NCBI GenBank assembly: GCA_050732635.1
Contig: JBOHRE010000118.1
Span: forward strand, 1 to 8,773
DNA from: JBOHRE01 sp050732635
Lineage (GTDB): Bacteria; Gemmatimonadota; Gemmatimonadetes; Longimicrobiales; RSA9
Length of the DNA: 8,773 bases
Reading direction: 5' to 3'
Part shown: positions 1-5,791 of the stretch, piece after piece
Numbering within the stretch: the stretch's first letter is position 1
Layout of the letters: the number at the start of each line of letters is the position of its first letter
The notes under the pieces: generated by a model
Seen by the model: only the letters and a program-made list of their open reading frames with translations
The model's database searches: none
Told to the model about the DNA's origin: nothing
Position numbers and translations under genes: made by a program

Positions 1-280
1 ACCACCGCCCGAGCTGCCGCCGGCCGCTGCCGACACCGTACGCATCGATATCCGCAACCTCGCCTACACGCGCGCGACCATCACCGTCACGGCTGGCACG
101 GTCGTCGAGTGGATCAATCGCGACCCGGTCGCGCACACCGTGACTGCCGACAACGGCGCCTTCGATTCCGGCAACCTGGACCCGGGCGCGCGCTGGAGCC
201 GCCGCTTCGATCGTGCGGGCGTGTTCGCGTACCACTGCACGCCGCACCCGTTCATGCGCGCCGTGGTGGTGGTCCGGTGA
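1..280 (+). CDS. Amicyanin/plastocyanin-like cupredoxin, 5'-truncated by the window edge
   Basis: Small blue-copper (type 1) protein, expected to carry single electrons outside the cytoplasm. The reading frame is open from base 2 and ends at TGA 278-280, giving 92 visible residues; the start codon and any signal sequence lie before the window. After a Pro/Ala-rich stretch typical of the segment behind an export signal comes a cupredoxin beta-sandwich. All four copper ligands can be seen: His45 (in VAHTVT), then Cys79, His82 and Met85 in YHCTPHPFMR. The C-x2-H-x2-M spacing is that of amicyanin, shorter than the C-x2-H-x4-M of classical plastocyanin. The stop overlaps the GTG start of a second cupredoxin, so the two are probably co-translated. 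The family call is firm; the redox partner is unknown, and no methylamine dehydrogenase gene is visible. Confidence 0.88.
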   Translation, partial: PPPELPPAAADTVRIDIRNLAYTRATITVTAGTVVEWINRDPVAHTVTADNGAFDSGNLDPGARWSRRFDRAGVFAYHCTPHPFMRAVVVVR

Positions 281-681
281 CGACGCGCGCGCGGGCTGGC
301 CTCGCGACGGGGGCCCTCACGGTGACGCTGCTGACGCTGTCCTGCTTCTCGGAGCGGCAGGAGACGACCGGGCCGCTGGAGGGCGAGTGCCGCATCGCGC
401 TGGGCGGCGACGTGATTGGCGCGACCGCGGCCGTCGTCGCGATCCGCGACTTCACCTTCTTTCCCGACACGCTGCGCGTGACGCGCGGCACGCGCGTGGT
501 CTGGCTGAACTGCGAGCCGCCGGAGATCGACGCGCACACCAGCACGTCCGACACCGGCATCTGGAGCTCGCCGTTTCTGAGCACGGGCCAGACCTTTGCA
601 CGGACGTTCGAGCAGAGCGGCAGCTTCGACTACTTCTGCGTGCCACACCCGTTCATGCGCGGTGTGGTGATCGTCGAATAG
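277..681 (+). CDS. Second amicyanin-type cupredoxin, probable lipoprotein
   Basis: Predicted 134-aa type 1 copper protein. The GTG start at 277 overlaps the preceding stop (GTGA), which suggests translational coupling; an in-frame ATG further upstream lies inside the previous gene and is not credible. The N-terminus has an Arg-containing n-region, a hydrophobic stretch (L14-L21) and Cys23 after TLS, a somewhat atypical lipobox, so membrane anchoring is likely but not certain. Copper ligands are His87 (in DAHTSTSDTG), Cys121, His124 and Met127 (in YFCVPHPFMRG), again with amicyanin-type spacing. Cys38 and Cys79 are extra and could form a disulfide. The two cupredoxins share a 16-base identical stretch over the ligand loop (245-260 and 646-661), consistent with an old tandem duplication. 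An electron-transfer role is inferred from the family. Confidence 0.88.
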   Translation: MTTRARAGLATGALTVTLLTLSCFSERQETTGPLEGECRIALGGDVIGATAAVVAIRDFTFFPDTLRVTRGTRVVWLNCEPPEIDAHTSTSDTGIWSSPFLSTGQTFARTFEQSGSFDYFCVPHPFMRGVVIVE

Positions 682-708
682 ACACGGGCTTGGGGACCCG
701 GCTGGAAT

Positions 709-713
709 GGAGG
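709..713 (+). promoter_or_regulatory. Ribosome binding site GGAGG that fixes the CHRD gene start
   Basis: GGAGG stands 8 bases before ATG 722. An alternative in-frame ATG at 707 overlaps this motif and has no comparable site before it, so 722 is the better start. That start also puts the signal sequence directly at the N-terminus. Confidence 0.7.
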
Positions 714-721
714 TCGAGCAG

Positions 722-1171
722 ATGATTCGAGCAATGGCAGCACTGACGACCGCGGCGGCGCTGGTGATCGGAGCCGCGGCGTGCGACGACGACGAGACCG
801 GTCCGGCACAGGAAACCTTCAACGCCACCCTCACCGGCAGCGCCGAAGTGCCGCCGGTGACGACCAACGCGACCGGAAGCGCCACCTTCACCGTCAACGG
901 CAGCGTGGTGGACTATACGGTGAGCGTCAGCAACATCACCGGCGTCACGGCCGCGCACATCCACGGCCCCGCGACCGTCGACCAGTCGGTCGGCGTGCTG
1001 ATCGGCCTGACCGCCCCCACCACCGGGAGCGTGAGCGGCACGCTCACCGCCGGCGCCACCGCCTCGGTGGACTCGGTGCTCACGCTGATGCGGGCCGGGC
1101 TCACCTACGTGAACGTGCACACCACGGCGAACCCGGCGGGCGAGATCCGCGGCCAGATCCGGCGGCAGTAG
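722..1171 (+). CDS. CHRD-domain lipoprotein
   Basis: Predicted 149-aa exported protein. Residues 1-20 form a signal peptide that ends in GAAA before Cys21, a good lipobox; Asp residues follow the Cys (CDDDE). The rest is a single CHRD domain, the module first defined in chordin and common in bacterial surface proteins. Diagnostic motifs are the AEVPPV segment near the start, AAHIHGPA in the middle and the closing VNVHTTANPAGEIRGQI. The biochemical role of bacterial CHRD domains is not established; a beta-rich fold with conserved His residues is the family hallmark. It starts 40 bases after the second cupredoxin stop with no visible terminator between, so it is probably the last gene of that operon. 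A strong hairpin terminator follows its stop codon. Family call firm, function open. Confidence 0.88.
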   Translation: MIRAMAALTTAAALVIGAAACDDDETGPAQETFNATLTGSAEVPPVTTNATGSATFTVNGSVVDYTVSVSNITGVTAAHIHGPATVDQSVGVLIGLTAPTTGSVSGTLTAGATASVDSVLTLMRAGLTYVNVHTTANPAGEIRGQIRRQ

Positions 1172-1195
1172 GCGGGTGGTTCGCACCTCGACACG

Positions 1196-1235
1196 ACCCG
1201 CCGCGGCCGGCACGGCCGCGGCGGGTCTGCTTCTT
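1196..1235 (+). terminator. Strong intrinsic terminator after the CHRD gene
   Basis: Bases 1196-1209 pair perfectly with 1213-1226: a 14-bp G+C-rich stem with a 3-base loop. A pyrimidine-rich tail (TCTGCTTCTT) follows. The hairpin begins 24 bases after the CHRD stop codon and separates the cupredoxin/CHRD unit from the next gene. The T-run is interrupted by G and C, so it is not textbook, but the stem is very stable. Confidence 0.82.
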
Positions 1236-1290
1236 GCACTCGGCGGGCGCCGGAGTCACGAAATTCTCCATATCCCAGGCGGAGGAAGCC

Positions 1291-1518
1291 ATGAGGTCGA
1301 GGTTGCTTTCACTGTTGCTGGTGCCGCTGGTCGGTGCGACGCTCGGCGCGTGCACCGCGGAGCAGACCGAAGAGGGTGAGCTGCCCGACGTCGAGGTCGA
1401 GGGCGGCAACCTGCCCGAGTACGATGTCGATGCGGCGGATGTCGAGGTCGGCACGGACACGCAGACGATCACCGTGCCCGATATCGACGTCAGCCCGCCG
1501 GACACGGGGGCGATCTAG
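1291..1518 (+). CDS. Small, highly acidic lipoprotein of unknown function
   Basis: Predicted 75-aa product. ATG 1291 is preceded by GGAGG (1281-1285) at 5 bases spacing. Residues 1-20 form a clear signal peptide ending in LGA before Cys21, a canonical lipobox. The mature part (about 55 residues) has 16 Asp/Glu and no Lys or Arg, and short beta-like units recur: LPDVEVEG, LPEYDVDA, ADVEVGT and VPDIDV. This suggests an extended acidic chain on the membrane that may bind cations, but no catalytic motif is present and I do not recognise a named family. The gene stands alone between a terminator and a repeat hairpin. A TTGCAC at 1234-1239 could be a -35 box, but no convincing -10 box follows at the right spacing. 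Coding status is supported by the ribosome site and the signal peptide. Confidence 0.8.
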   Translation: MRSRLLSLLLVPLVGATLGACTAEQTEEGELPDVEVEGGNLPEYDVDAADVEVGTDTQTITVPDIDVSPPDTGAI

Positions 1519-1537
1519 CCCCGCCCAGCCACACCGC

Positions 1538-1629
1538 GGTTGATGGTTGGTGGTTGGTGGTTGGTCGTGCGCCGCGGATGAGACACACCCCGCGAGGCAC
1601 AACGAACCACCAACTACCAACTACGAACG
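1538..1629. repeat. Long imperfect inverted repeat with a GG/TT-rich arm (possible hairpin and G-quadruplex)
   Basis: The 40-base arm 1538-1577 and the arm 1590-1629 are inverted copies, with 31 of 40 positions complementary by hand alignment; two more could form G-T/G-U pairs. The loop is 12 bases (1578-1589). The 5' arm carries TTGGTGG units with six GG pairs between 1545 and 1564, a pattern able to form a two-layer G-quadruplex. The element starts about 20 bases after the acidic lipoprotein stop, so its transcript would fold there and may act as a 3' end or stability element. It has no open frame of its own with coding features. A related one-armed copy lies downstream. Confidence 0.75.
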
Positions 1630-1798
1630 TTCGCCTCTGCAGAAGCGCCGCCCAAACCGGCGCCGCCGACCGTAGTGCTGGCCAGCCGCCGCGCCGGCTT
1701 GCCACGGCAGCTGCTGGGGCATTAAGCTGAGCCGCCATCCAAGCCTGCTAAGCGTCGAGCTCGCGCTCGGTGCCCTCCCCGCGACCGCCGAGGTGACG
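1630..1798. other. Intergenic leader of the metalloprotease gene, nothing recognised
   Basis: These 169 bases follow the repeat hairpin and precede the protease start. I see GC-rich sequence with short palindromes such as GCAGCTGC (1709-1716). There is no convincing promoter pair, RNA gene or small gene. A promoter for the protease is expected here by position only. Confidence 0.35.
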
Positions 1799-2746
1799 AT
1801 GCCTAGGATACGGTTGACCGCCGCGCTCGTTGCAGTCCTGTCGTTCAGCGCCTGCGACAATCCCATGCCGACACCACCCGATCGACATGCGGTCTCGCCT
1901 ACCTCGCCACGCCTGGCGCTGGACGGTGCTGCGAACCCGCTCGCGCCGCTGAACGCCGCACTGGCAGCCGGCGGCGAGGCGGTTCGCGTTGCGGTCGCGG
2001 AATACTATACCGACGGCTCGTCGGGACGGCTCGGCCAGACGATCTTCGCGAACGATCGTGGCAACAAGCAGCTTCCGCATCACTTCGTGAGCGGCGATCC
2101 GCGGCGCGGCGGCGCCAGCGGCATCAGCTACGTGGTGGACGCATTCGATGGCGGGACGGCCGGCGGCCTGACAGCGGCCGAAACGACGGGTGCCATAACT
2201 GCCGCCATGAGCACCTGGGACGAGCAGGGCTGCTCGGAGCCGGCCCTGACCTCCCTCGGTGCGGCTCCCATCGATCTCGGGTTCGTTCAGGCGCTGCTCG
2301 GCTTCGGCGGCGTATTCGGCTGGGTGGCAGACCTGACACATGCCGGCTGGCTGCCCGGCGCCTTCTTCGATGTACTGGCGCCGAATGGCTCGACATTCAT
2401 TCTCGGCGTGACGTTCACGCTGGTCTGGGTAGATGGGGCGGGTAACCCGACCGACATCGACCGCGATGGCAGAGCCGATGTCGCCTTCCGTGAGATCTAC
2501 TACAACGACGCGTTTCCCTGGGCCGTCCAAGGTGGCCATATCGATGTCGAGACCGTCGCACTGCACGAAGCCGGACATGGGCTCAGCCAGGGCCACTTCG
2601 GCCGCATCTTCCGCACCGACGCGAACGGTGCTATCCACTTCGCACCGCGCGCGGTCATGAACGCCGCGTACTCGGGCGTGCAGCACGCTCCGACCGGTAC
2701 GGACAGCGGCGGCCACTGCAGCATCTGGTCGAGCTGGCCGAGCTGA
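1799..2746 (+). CDS. Predicted lipoprotein zinc metalloprotease, metzincin (matrixin-like) type
   Basis: Predicted 315-aa exported protease. ATG 1799 has GAGG (1790-1793) 5 bases upstream; an in-frame GTG at 1793 overlaps this site and is less likely. Residues 1-18 are a signal sequence followed by Cys19 (FSAC), a plausible lipobox, then a Pro-rich spacer. The active-site motif HEAGHGLSQGH puts zinc ligands at His256, His260 and His266 with Glu257 as general base. A Met-turn candidate is Met287 in RAVMNAAY. This is the metzincin plan HExxHxxGxxH, except that the conserved Gly is Ser263. An Asp-rich loop at 219-227 (DIDRDGRAD) resembles a calcium site. Cys145 and Cys307 could form a disulfide. 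The fold and zinc site are well supported; the substrate is unknown. The gene converges with the M55 peptidase gene. Confidence 0.82.
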   Translation: MPRIRLTAALVAVLSFSACDNPMPTPPDRHAVSPTSPRLALDGAANPLAPLNAALAAGGEAVRVAVAEYYTDGSSGRLGQTIFANDRGNKQLPHHFVSGDPRRGGASGISYVVDAFDGGTAGGLTAAETTGAITAAMSTWDEQGCSEPALTSLGAAPIDLGFVQALLGFGGVFGWVADLTHAGWLPGAFFDVLAPNGSTFILGVTFTLVWVDGAGNPTDIDRDGRADVAFREIYYNDAFPWAVQGGHIDVETVALHEAGHGLSQGHFGRIFRTDANGAIHFAPRAVMNAAYSGVQHAPTGTDSGGHCSIWSSWPS

Positions 2747-2822
2747 GAAGCGACGGGGCGGCCCCGCCCGCCCCACCGCCTGACCGGTTGGTGGTTCGGA
2801 GTTGGTGGTTCGTGGCCTGGCG
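2747..2822. repeat. Convergent intergenic spacer with a second GG/TT repeat copy
   Basis: The 76 bases between the protease stop and the M55 peptidase stop contain GGTTGGTGGTT and GTTGGTGGTTCGTGG (about 2786-2815), related to the 5' arm of the hairpin at 1538. The similarity may extend upstream: GCCCCGCCC (2761-2769) and CACCGC (2774-2779) occur at nearly the same spacing before both copies (1518-1526 and 1532-1537). The inverted CA-rich arm is absent here. A small stem (2754-2758 with 2762-2766) without a T-tract might help end transcription. Confidence 0.6.
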
Positions 2823-3725
2823 CTACGGCACCAGCCCCGGCTCGTACGTCATCACGAACTCCAGGAACAGCGAGACTGCGATCATGTCGTCGGCCGTGTA
2901 GCGGATCGTGTGTGCGTCCAGCCGCTCGACGATCGGCAGATAGGCGAGGACCTCCGCGGGCCTGTAGTTCTTGAAGGTCAGGTCCAACCGAATCGGGGCG
3001 TTCAGCCGGAAGGGTTGGAAGTCGCCGAGCCGACGCAGCGCCGCCTCGGCCCGCTCGCGGATGAGTCGCGCGCCGGCCGCGGGCGTGAGCGTGGCGGCGG
3101 AGTGGAAGCTGAGCGCGCGCTTGACCACGGCGGCCTCGACGTCGCCCACGAGATCCTGCAGCTCCTCGACCGCGGCGTCGTCGCCGGAGATCAGGACGAC
3201 CGGCACGCCGAAGTGGCCCGCGATCGCCGCGCTGATGGTCGACTCGGCGGCCGGCCGCCCGTTCAGCGACACGCCCGCCAGCCTCGCGCTGGAGATCGTG
3301 TGCGCGCGCACGCCGCGCGGATTCGTGGTCGCCGAGTGGTAGCCGATCAGGATCGCGGCATCGAAGGTCGAGTCGATGCCTTCCATCATCATCAGCGGCC
3401 GCGGCCAGGAGCGCACCACCAGCGCATCCTCCGGCAGCCGCTCCAGCAGCAGGTTCTGCCCGTTGCCGTGCGCGTCGGCGATCACGAGCTCGGTCGCGCC
3501 CGCCGCCCGCGCGCCCTCGATGGCGGCCAGCACTTCGGCCGTCATGAACTCGCGGAACCGGCCGTACTCGAAGCCGGCCGGGCCGAGCTGCTCGTCCGTG
3601 ACCGCGCCGGTCACGCCTTCCATGTCGGCGGAGATGAAGACCTTGAGGCCCTGCTGCTGCGCCGCCACCAGGCCGGGGCCGCCCAGCGAGAGCAGGGCGG
3701 CCAGGGCCGCGCCGTATCGCTTCAT
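2823..3725 (-). CDS. Exported DppA-like D-aminopeptidase, peptidase family M55
   Basis: Predicted 300-aa zinc peptidase, like B. subtilis DppA, which removes N-terminal D-amino acids from short peptides. The start at 3725 follows AGGAG by 8 bases and puts a signal peptide (residues 1-22, LVAA before Gln23) at the N-terminus; a longer frame up to 3803 lacks a ribosome site. Family landmarks appear in order: ISADMEGVTG with Asp34 and Glu36, ADAHGNGQN with His86, IGYHS with His130, RAHTISS with His142, and Glu161 in RPAAESTIS. These match the dizinc ligands and the conserved active-site His of DppA by motif. The length is close to the family's. Unlike cytoplasmic DppA, this copy seems to be exported, so periplasmic turnover of D-amino-acid peptides, perhaps cell-wall fragments, is an inference. 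It has no operon partner here. Confidence 0.9.
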   Translation of the reverse strand: MKRYGAALAALLSLGGPGLVAAQQQGLKVFISADMEGVTGAVTDEQLGPAGFEYGRFREFMTAEVLAAIEGARAAGATELVIADAHGNGQNLLLERLPEDALVVRSWPRPLMMMEGIDSTFDAAILIGYHSATTNPRGVRAHTISSARLAGVSLNGRPAAESTISAAIAGHFGVPVVLISGDDAAVEELQDLVGDVEAAVVKRALSFHSAATLTPAAGARLIRERAEAALRRLGDFQPFRLNAPIRLDLTFKNYRPAEVLAYLPIVERLDAHTIRYTADDMIAVSLFLEFVMTYEPGLVP

Positions 3726-3733
3726 CGTGATCA

Positions 3734-3738
3734 CTCCT
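3734..3738 (-). promoter_or_regulatory. Ribosome binding site AGGAG of the M55 peptidase gene
   Basis: On the minus strand AGGAG ends 8 bases before ATG 3725. It decides the start in favour of the 300-residue form with an intact signal peptide over longer in-frame alternatives. Confidence 0.7.
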
Positions 3739-3882
3739 CGTGCTAGGTTCCGGTCGGCGACGGCCGCCGACGCTGGCTGCAGCTTGCTCGCCCGGCTCGC
3801 CACTCACAACATAACGCGGATTTCGCGGACGCCGCTGAGGACTCGTAAATGGCCGCTGGGCGAGGTACCCACCTTCGGTTCA

Positions 3883-3913
3883 CTCTGTGTACTCCGCGCT
3901 CTCGGCGGTAAAT
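3883..3913 (-). repeat. Dispersed repeat, copy A, upstream of the potassium channel gene
   Basis: This 31-base stretch matches the reverse complement of 5699-5729 at 23 of 31 positions by hand alignment. Its pattern is units of CTCYGYGT followed by CGGCGGTAAA or CCGCGGTTGAA. It resembles the short CCGCGGAGAACACGGAG-type repeats scattered in intergenic DNA of many soil bacteria (from memory, not a search). It lies in the 222-base divergent spacer between the M55 peptidase and channel genes, where both promoters must also sit. Confidence 0.6.
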
Positions 3914-3947
3914 AGAGCTACGCCGAACGCCGCGAGCGAGGCCACAC

Positions 3948-5648
3948 ATGAAGTCGCTGCCCACCCACTTCGCCTTCTTCCTCTACGACCGGGAGACGCG
4001 CGCGAACATCGGCGCGCTGCTGAAGTACCTGGTGCTGCTGGTGGTCGTGATCGCGCTGTATTCGGCGCTGTTCCACGTCATCATGCACCGGGTCGAGGGG
4101 CAGCAGCACTCGTGGCTGACCGGCATCTACTGGACGCTCACGGTCATGAGCACGCTCGGCTTCGGCGACATCACCTTCACCAGCGACATCGGCCGCGCCT
4201 TCAGCACACTGGTCCTGCTGTCCGGCATCTTCATGCTGCTCGTGCTGCTGCCGTTCCTCTTCATCCGCCTGTTCTACGGTCCCTGGCTGGAGGCACGGGT
4301 GCGCAACAGCGCGCCCCGCGGGCTGGCAAAGGAGGTCGCTGGCCACGTCATCATCTGCACCTATGACGACATCACGCCCGGCTTGATCGGGCGGCTGCGC
4401 ACGCACGGTATTCCGTACATCGTGATCGAGTCCGATCCGGCGCGCGCGGCGCGTATGCACGCCGAGGGCATCGCGGTCGTGACCGGCGAGGTGGATGACA
4501 TCGAGACCTATCGGCGGTTGAACGTCGAGCGGGCGAGGCTGGTCTTCGCGAACCTCAACGACGCGGCGAACACGAACATCACGCTGACCGTGCGCGAGCT
4601 GTCGGCCGAGGTGCCGATCGCGGCGCTCGCGTTCGAGCACGACTCGATCGATATCCTCGAGCTGAGCGGCGCGACCGAGGTGCTGCAGCTCAAGCAGCGG
4701 CTGGGCGAGCAGCTCGCGAACCGCGTCAACGCCGGCCATGCGCAGGCCCACGTGCTGGGCCGCTACGAGAACGTGGTCGTCGCCGAGTTCCCGGTGCACA
4801 ACACGCCACTGGTCGGCCGCACGATCCGCGACAGCCGCGTGCGCCAGGCGGCCGGCGTCAGCATCATCGGCGTCTGGGAGCGCGGCCGGCTACTGCCGGC
4901 GCAGCCGGATGCCGTGCTCACGTCGATGAGCGTGCCGGTCGTCGTCGGCACCGAGGAGCAGATCGAGCAGCTCAACGAGTTCCTCGTCATCTACGAGGCC
5001 AACTTCAACCCCGTGATCGTGATCGGCGGCGGCCGCGTCGGTCGCGCCGCCGCGCAGTCGCTCGAGGCTGCCGGCGTCACGGTCCACATGATCGAGCGCA
5101 ACCCGGAGATGCGGCAGCGCATCGGCGAGATCCCCCACCGCCTCTTCCTGGGCGACGCGGCCGACCGCGAGCTGCTGCGCAAGGCCGGCCTCGATGAGGC
5201 GCCCTCGGTCGTGATCACGACCCACGACGATGCCACCAACATCTACCTGGCCGCGTACTGCCAGCGGCTGCATCCCGAGGCGCGCATCATCAGCCGCATT
5301 ACTCACGAGCGGAACGTTGCCGCCGTGCTCCGCGCCGGCGCAGACCTGGTCCTGAGCTACGCCTCGCTCGGCGCCGAATCCATTATCGCCTTGCTGCGCG
5401 GCCGCGAGCTGCTCGTGCTCGGCGAAGGTTTCGACGCGTTCCGGCTGCCGGTGCCGCGCTCGCTCGCCGGCCGCACCATCGCCGACTCGCAGATCCGCGC
5501 ACGCACCGGCGCGACCATCGTCGCGATCCGCGCTGACGGCCGGTTGATCCCGAACCCCACGCCGGACGTGCGCATTCCGGGCGACGCGGAGCTGCTGCTG
5601 CTCGCGCCCAGCGAGCAGCGCGACCGCTTCCTGGCGCAGTTCGGGTAA
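3948..5648 (+). CDS. Two-TM potassium channel with two tandem RCK (TrkA_N/TrkA_C) domains
   Basis: Predicted 566-aa inner-membrane K+ channel subunit gated by cytosolic ligands. In order: a short cytoplasmic N-terminus, TM1 (about 26-46), a pore helix, the filter TLGFGD (69-74, a TxGFGD variant of TVGYGD), TM2 (about 84-109), then RCK1 (TrkA_N about 131-262, TrkA_C about 272-350) and RCK2 (TrkA_N about 354-480, TrkA_C about 487-566). RCK2 has the intact Rossmann loop GGGRVG (360-365). In RCK1 the same position reads CTYDDITPG (137-145), without the glycine pattern, so only RCK2 looks fit for a classical dinucleotide. Both RCK units in one chain recalls Geobacter GsuK; a tetramer would carry eight RCK domains. 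ATG 3948 follows GCGAGG at 6 bases spacing. No Trk/Ktr partner is adjacent. Function as a channel is well supported; ligand unknown. Confidence 0.9.
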   Translation: MKSLPTHFAFFLYDRETRANIGALLKYLVLLVVVIALYSALFHVIMHRVEGQQHSWLTGIYWTLTVMSTLGFGDITFTSDIGRAFSTLVLLSGIFMLLVLLPFLFIRLFYGPWLEARVRNSAPRGLAKEVAGHVIICTYDDITPGLIGRLRTHGIPYIVIESDPARAARMHAEGIAVVTGEVDDIETYRRLNVERARLVFANLNDAANTNITLTVRELSAEVPIAALAFEHDSIDILELSGATEVLQLKQRLGEQLANRVNAGHAQAHVLGRYENVVVAEFPVHNTPLVGRTIRDSRVRQAAGVSIIGVWERGRLLPAQPDAVLTSMSVPVVVGTEEQIEQLNEFLVIYEANFNPVIVIGGGRVGRAAAQSLEAAGVTVHMIERNPEMRQRIGEIPHRLFLGDAADRELLRKAGLDEAPSVVITTHDDATNIYLAAYCQRLHPEARIISRITHERNVAAVLRAGADLVLSYASLGAESIIALLRGRELLVLGEGFDAFRLPVPRSLAGRTIADSQIRARTGATIVAIRADGRLIPNPTPDVRIPGDAELLLLAPSEQRDRFLAQFG

Positions 5649-5791
5649 GGCGAGATCGCCGGGCTGCGGCTTGCTCCGCCGGTGGGGCCGCCCTCAGGTT
5701 CAACCGCGGAGAACACGGAGTACGCGGAGGGACCTCCCAGGGAGCTGGGGCGTACGCGTCGATGTGATGCCTTGTGAGGATAAATGCTTCA
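5649..5791. other. Intergenic leader between channel and dehydratase genes
   Basis: These 143 bases hold a short GGCGA/TCGCC inverted pair just after the channel stop, copy B of the dispersed repeat (5699-5729), a CTCCC/GGGAG pair (5734-5744) and GAGGA (5776-5780) ahead of the dehydratase start. I see no T-tailed terminator, so read-through from the channel gene is possible. Confidence 0.4.
5699..5729 (+). repeat. Dispersed repeat, copy B, downstream of the potassium channel gene
   Basis: The sequence TTCAACCGCGGAGAACACGG begins this 31-base copy, which continues AGTACGCGGAG. It is inverted relative to copy A at 3883-3913 (23 of 31 matching), so the pair brackets the channel gene. It lies in the leader of the dehydratase gene, 62 bases before the chosen start. 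Confidence 0.6.

Noticed and set aside
64..897. A 277-residue minus-strand open frame across the cupredoxin and CHRD genes
   Set aside because: It crosses three gene boundaries and has no domain signal. The plus-strand genes have ribosome sites, export signals and copper ligands.
1234..1265. Promoter for the acidic lipoprotein gene (TTGCAC and GAAATT)
   Set aside because: The spacing is about 20 bases and the second box is poor. It is not strong enough to list as a feature.
1538..1629. CRISPR-like or telomere-like array
   Set aside because: The units are 7-base simple repeats without spacers, followed by an inverted arm. No cas genes or linear-end features are present.
2500..3807. A 435-residue open frame on the minus strand overlapping the M55 peptidase gene in another frame
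   Set aside because: It is Arg/Ala/Gly-rich with no domain features and runs through the protease gene and the intergenic repeat. This is the expected shadow of GC-rich coding DNA.
3918..4799. A 293-residue minus-strand open frame opposite the channel gene
   Set aside because: It is an antisense shadow, rich in His, Gln, Asp and Arg. The plus strand encodes a complete channel.
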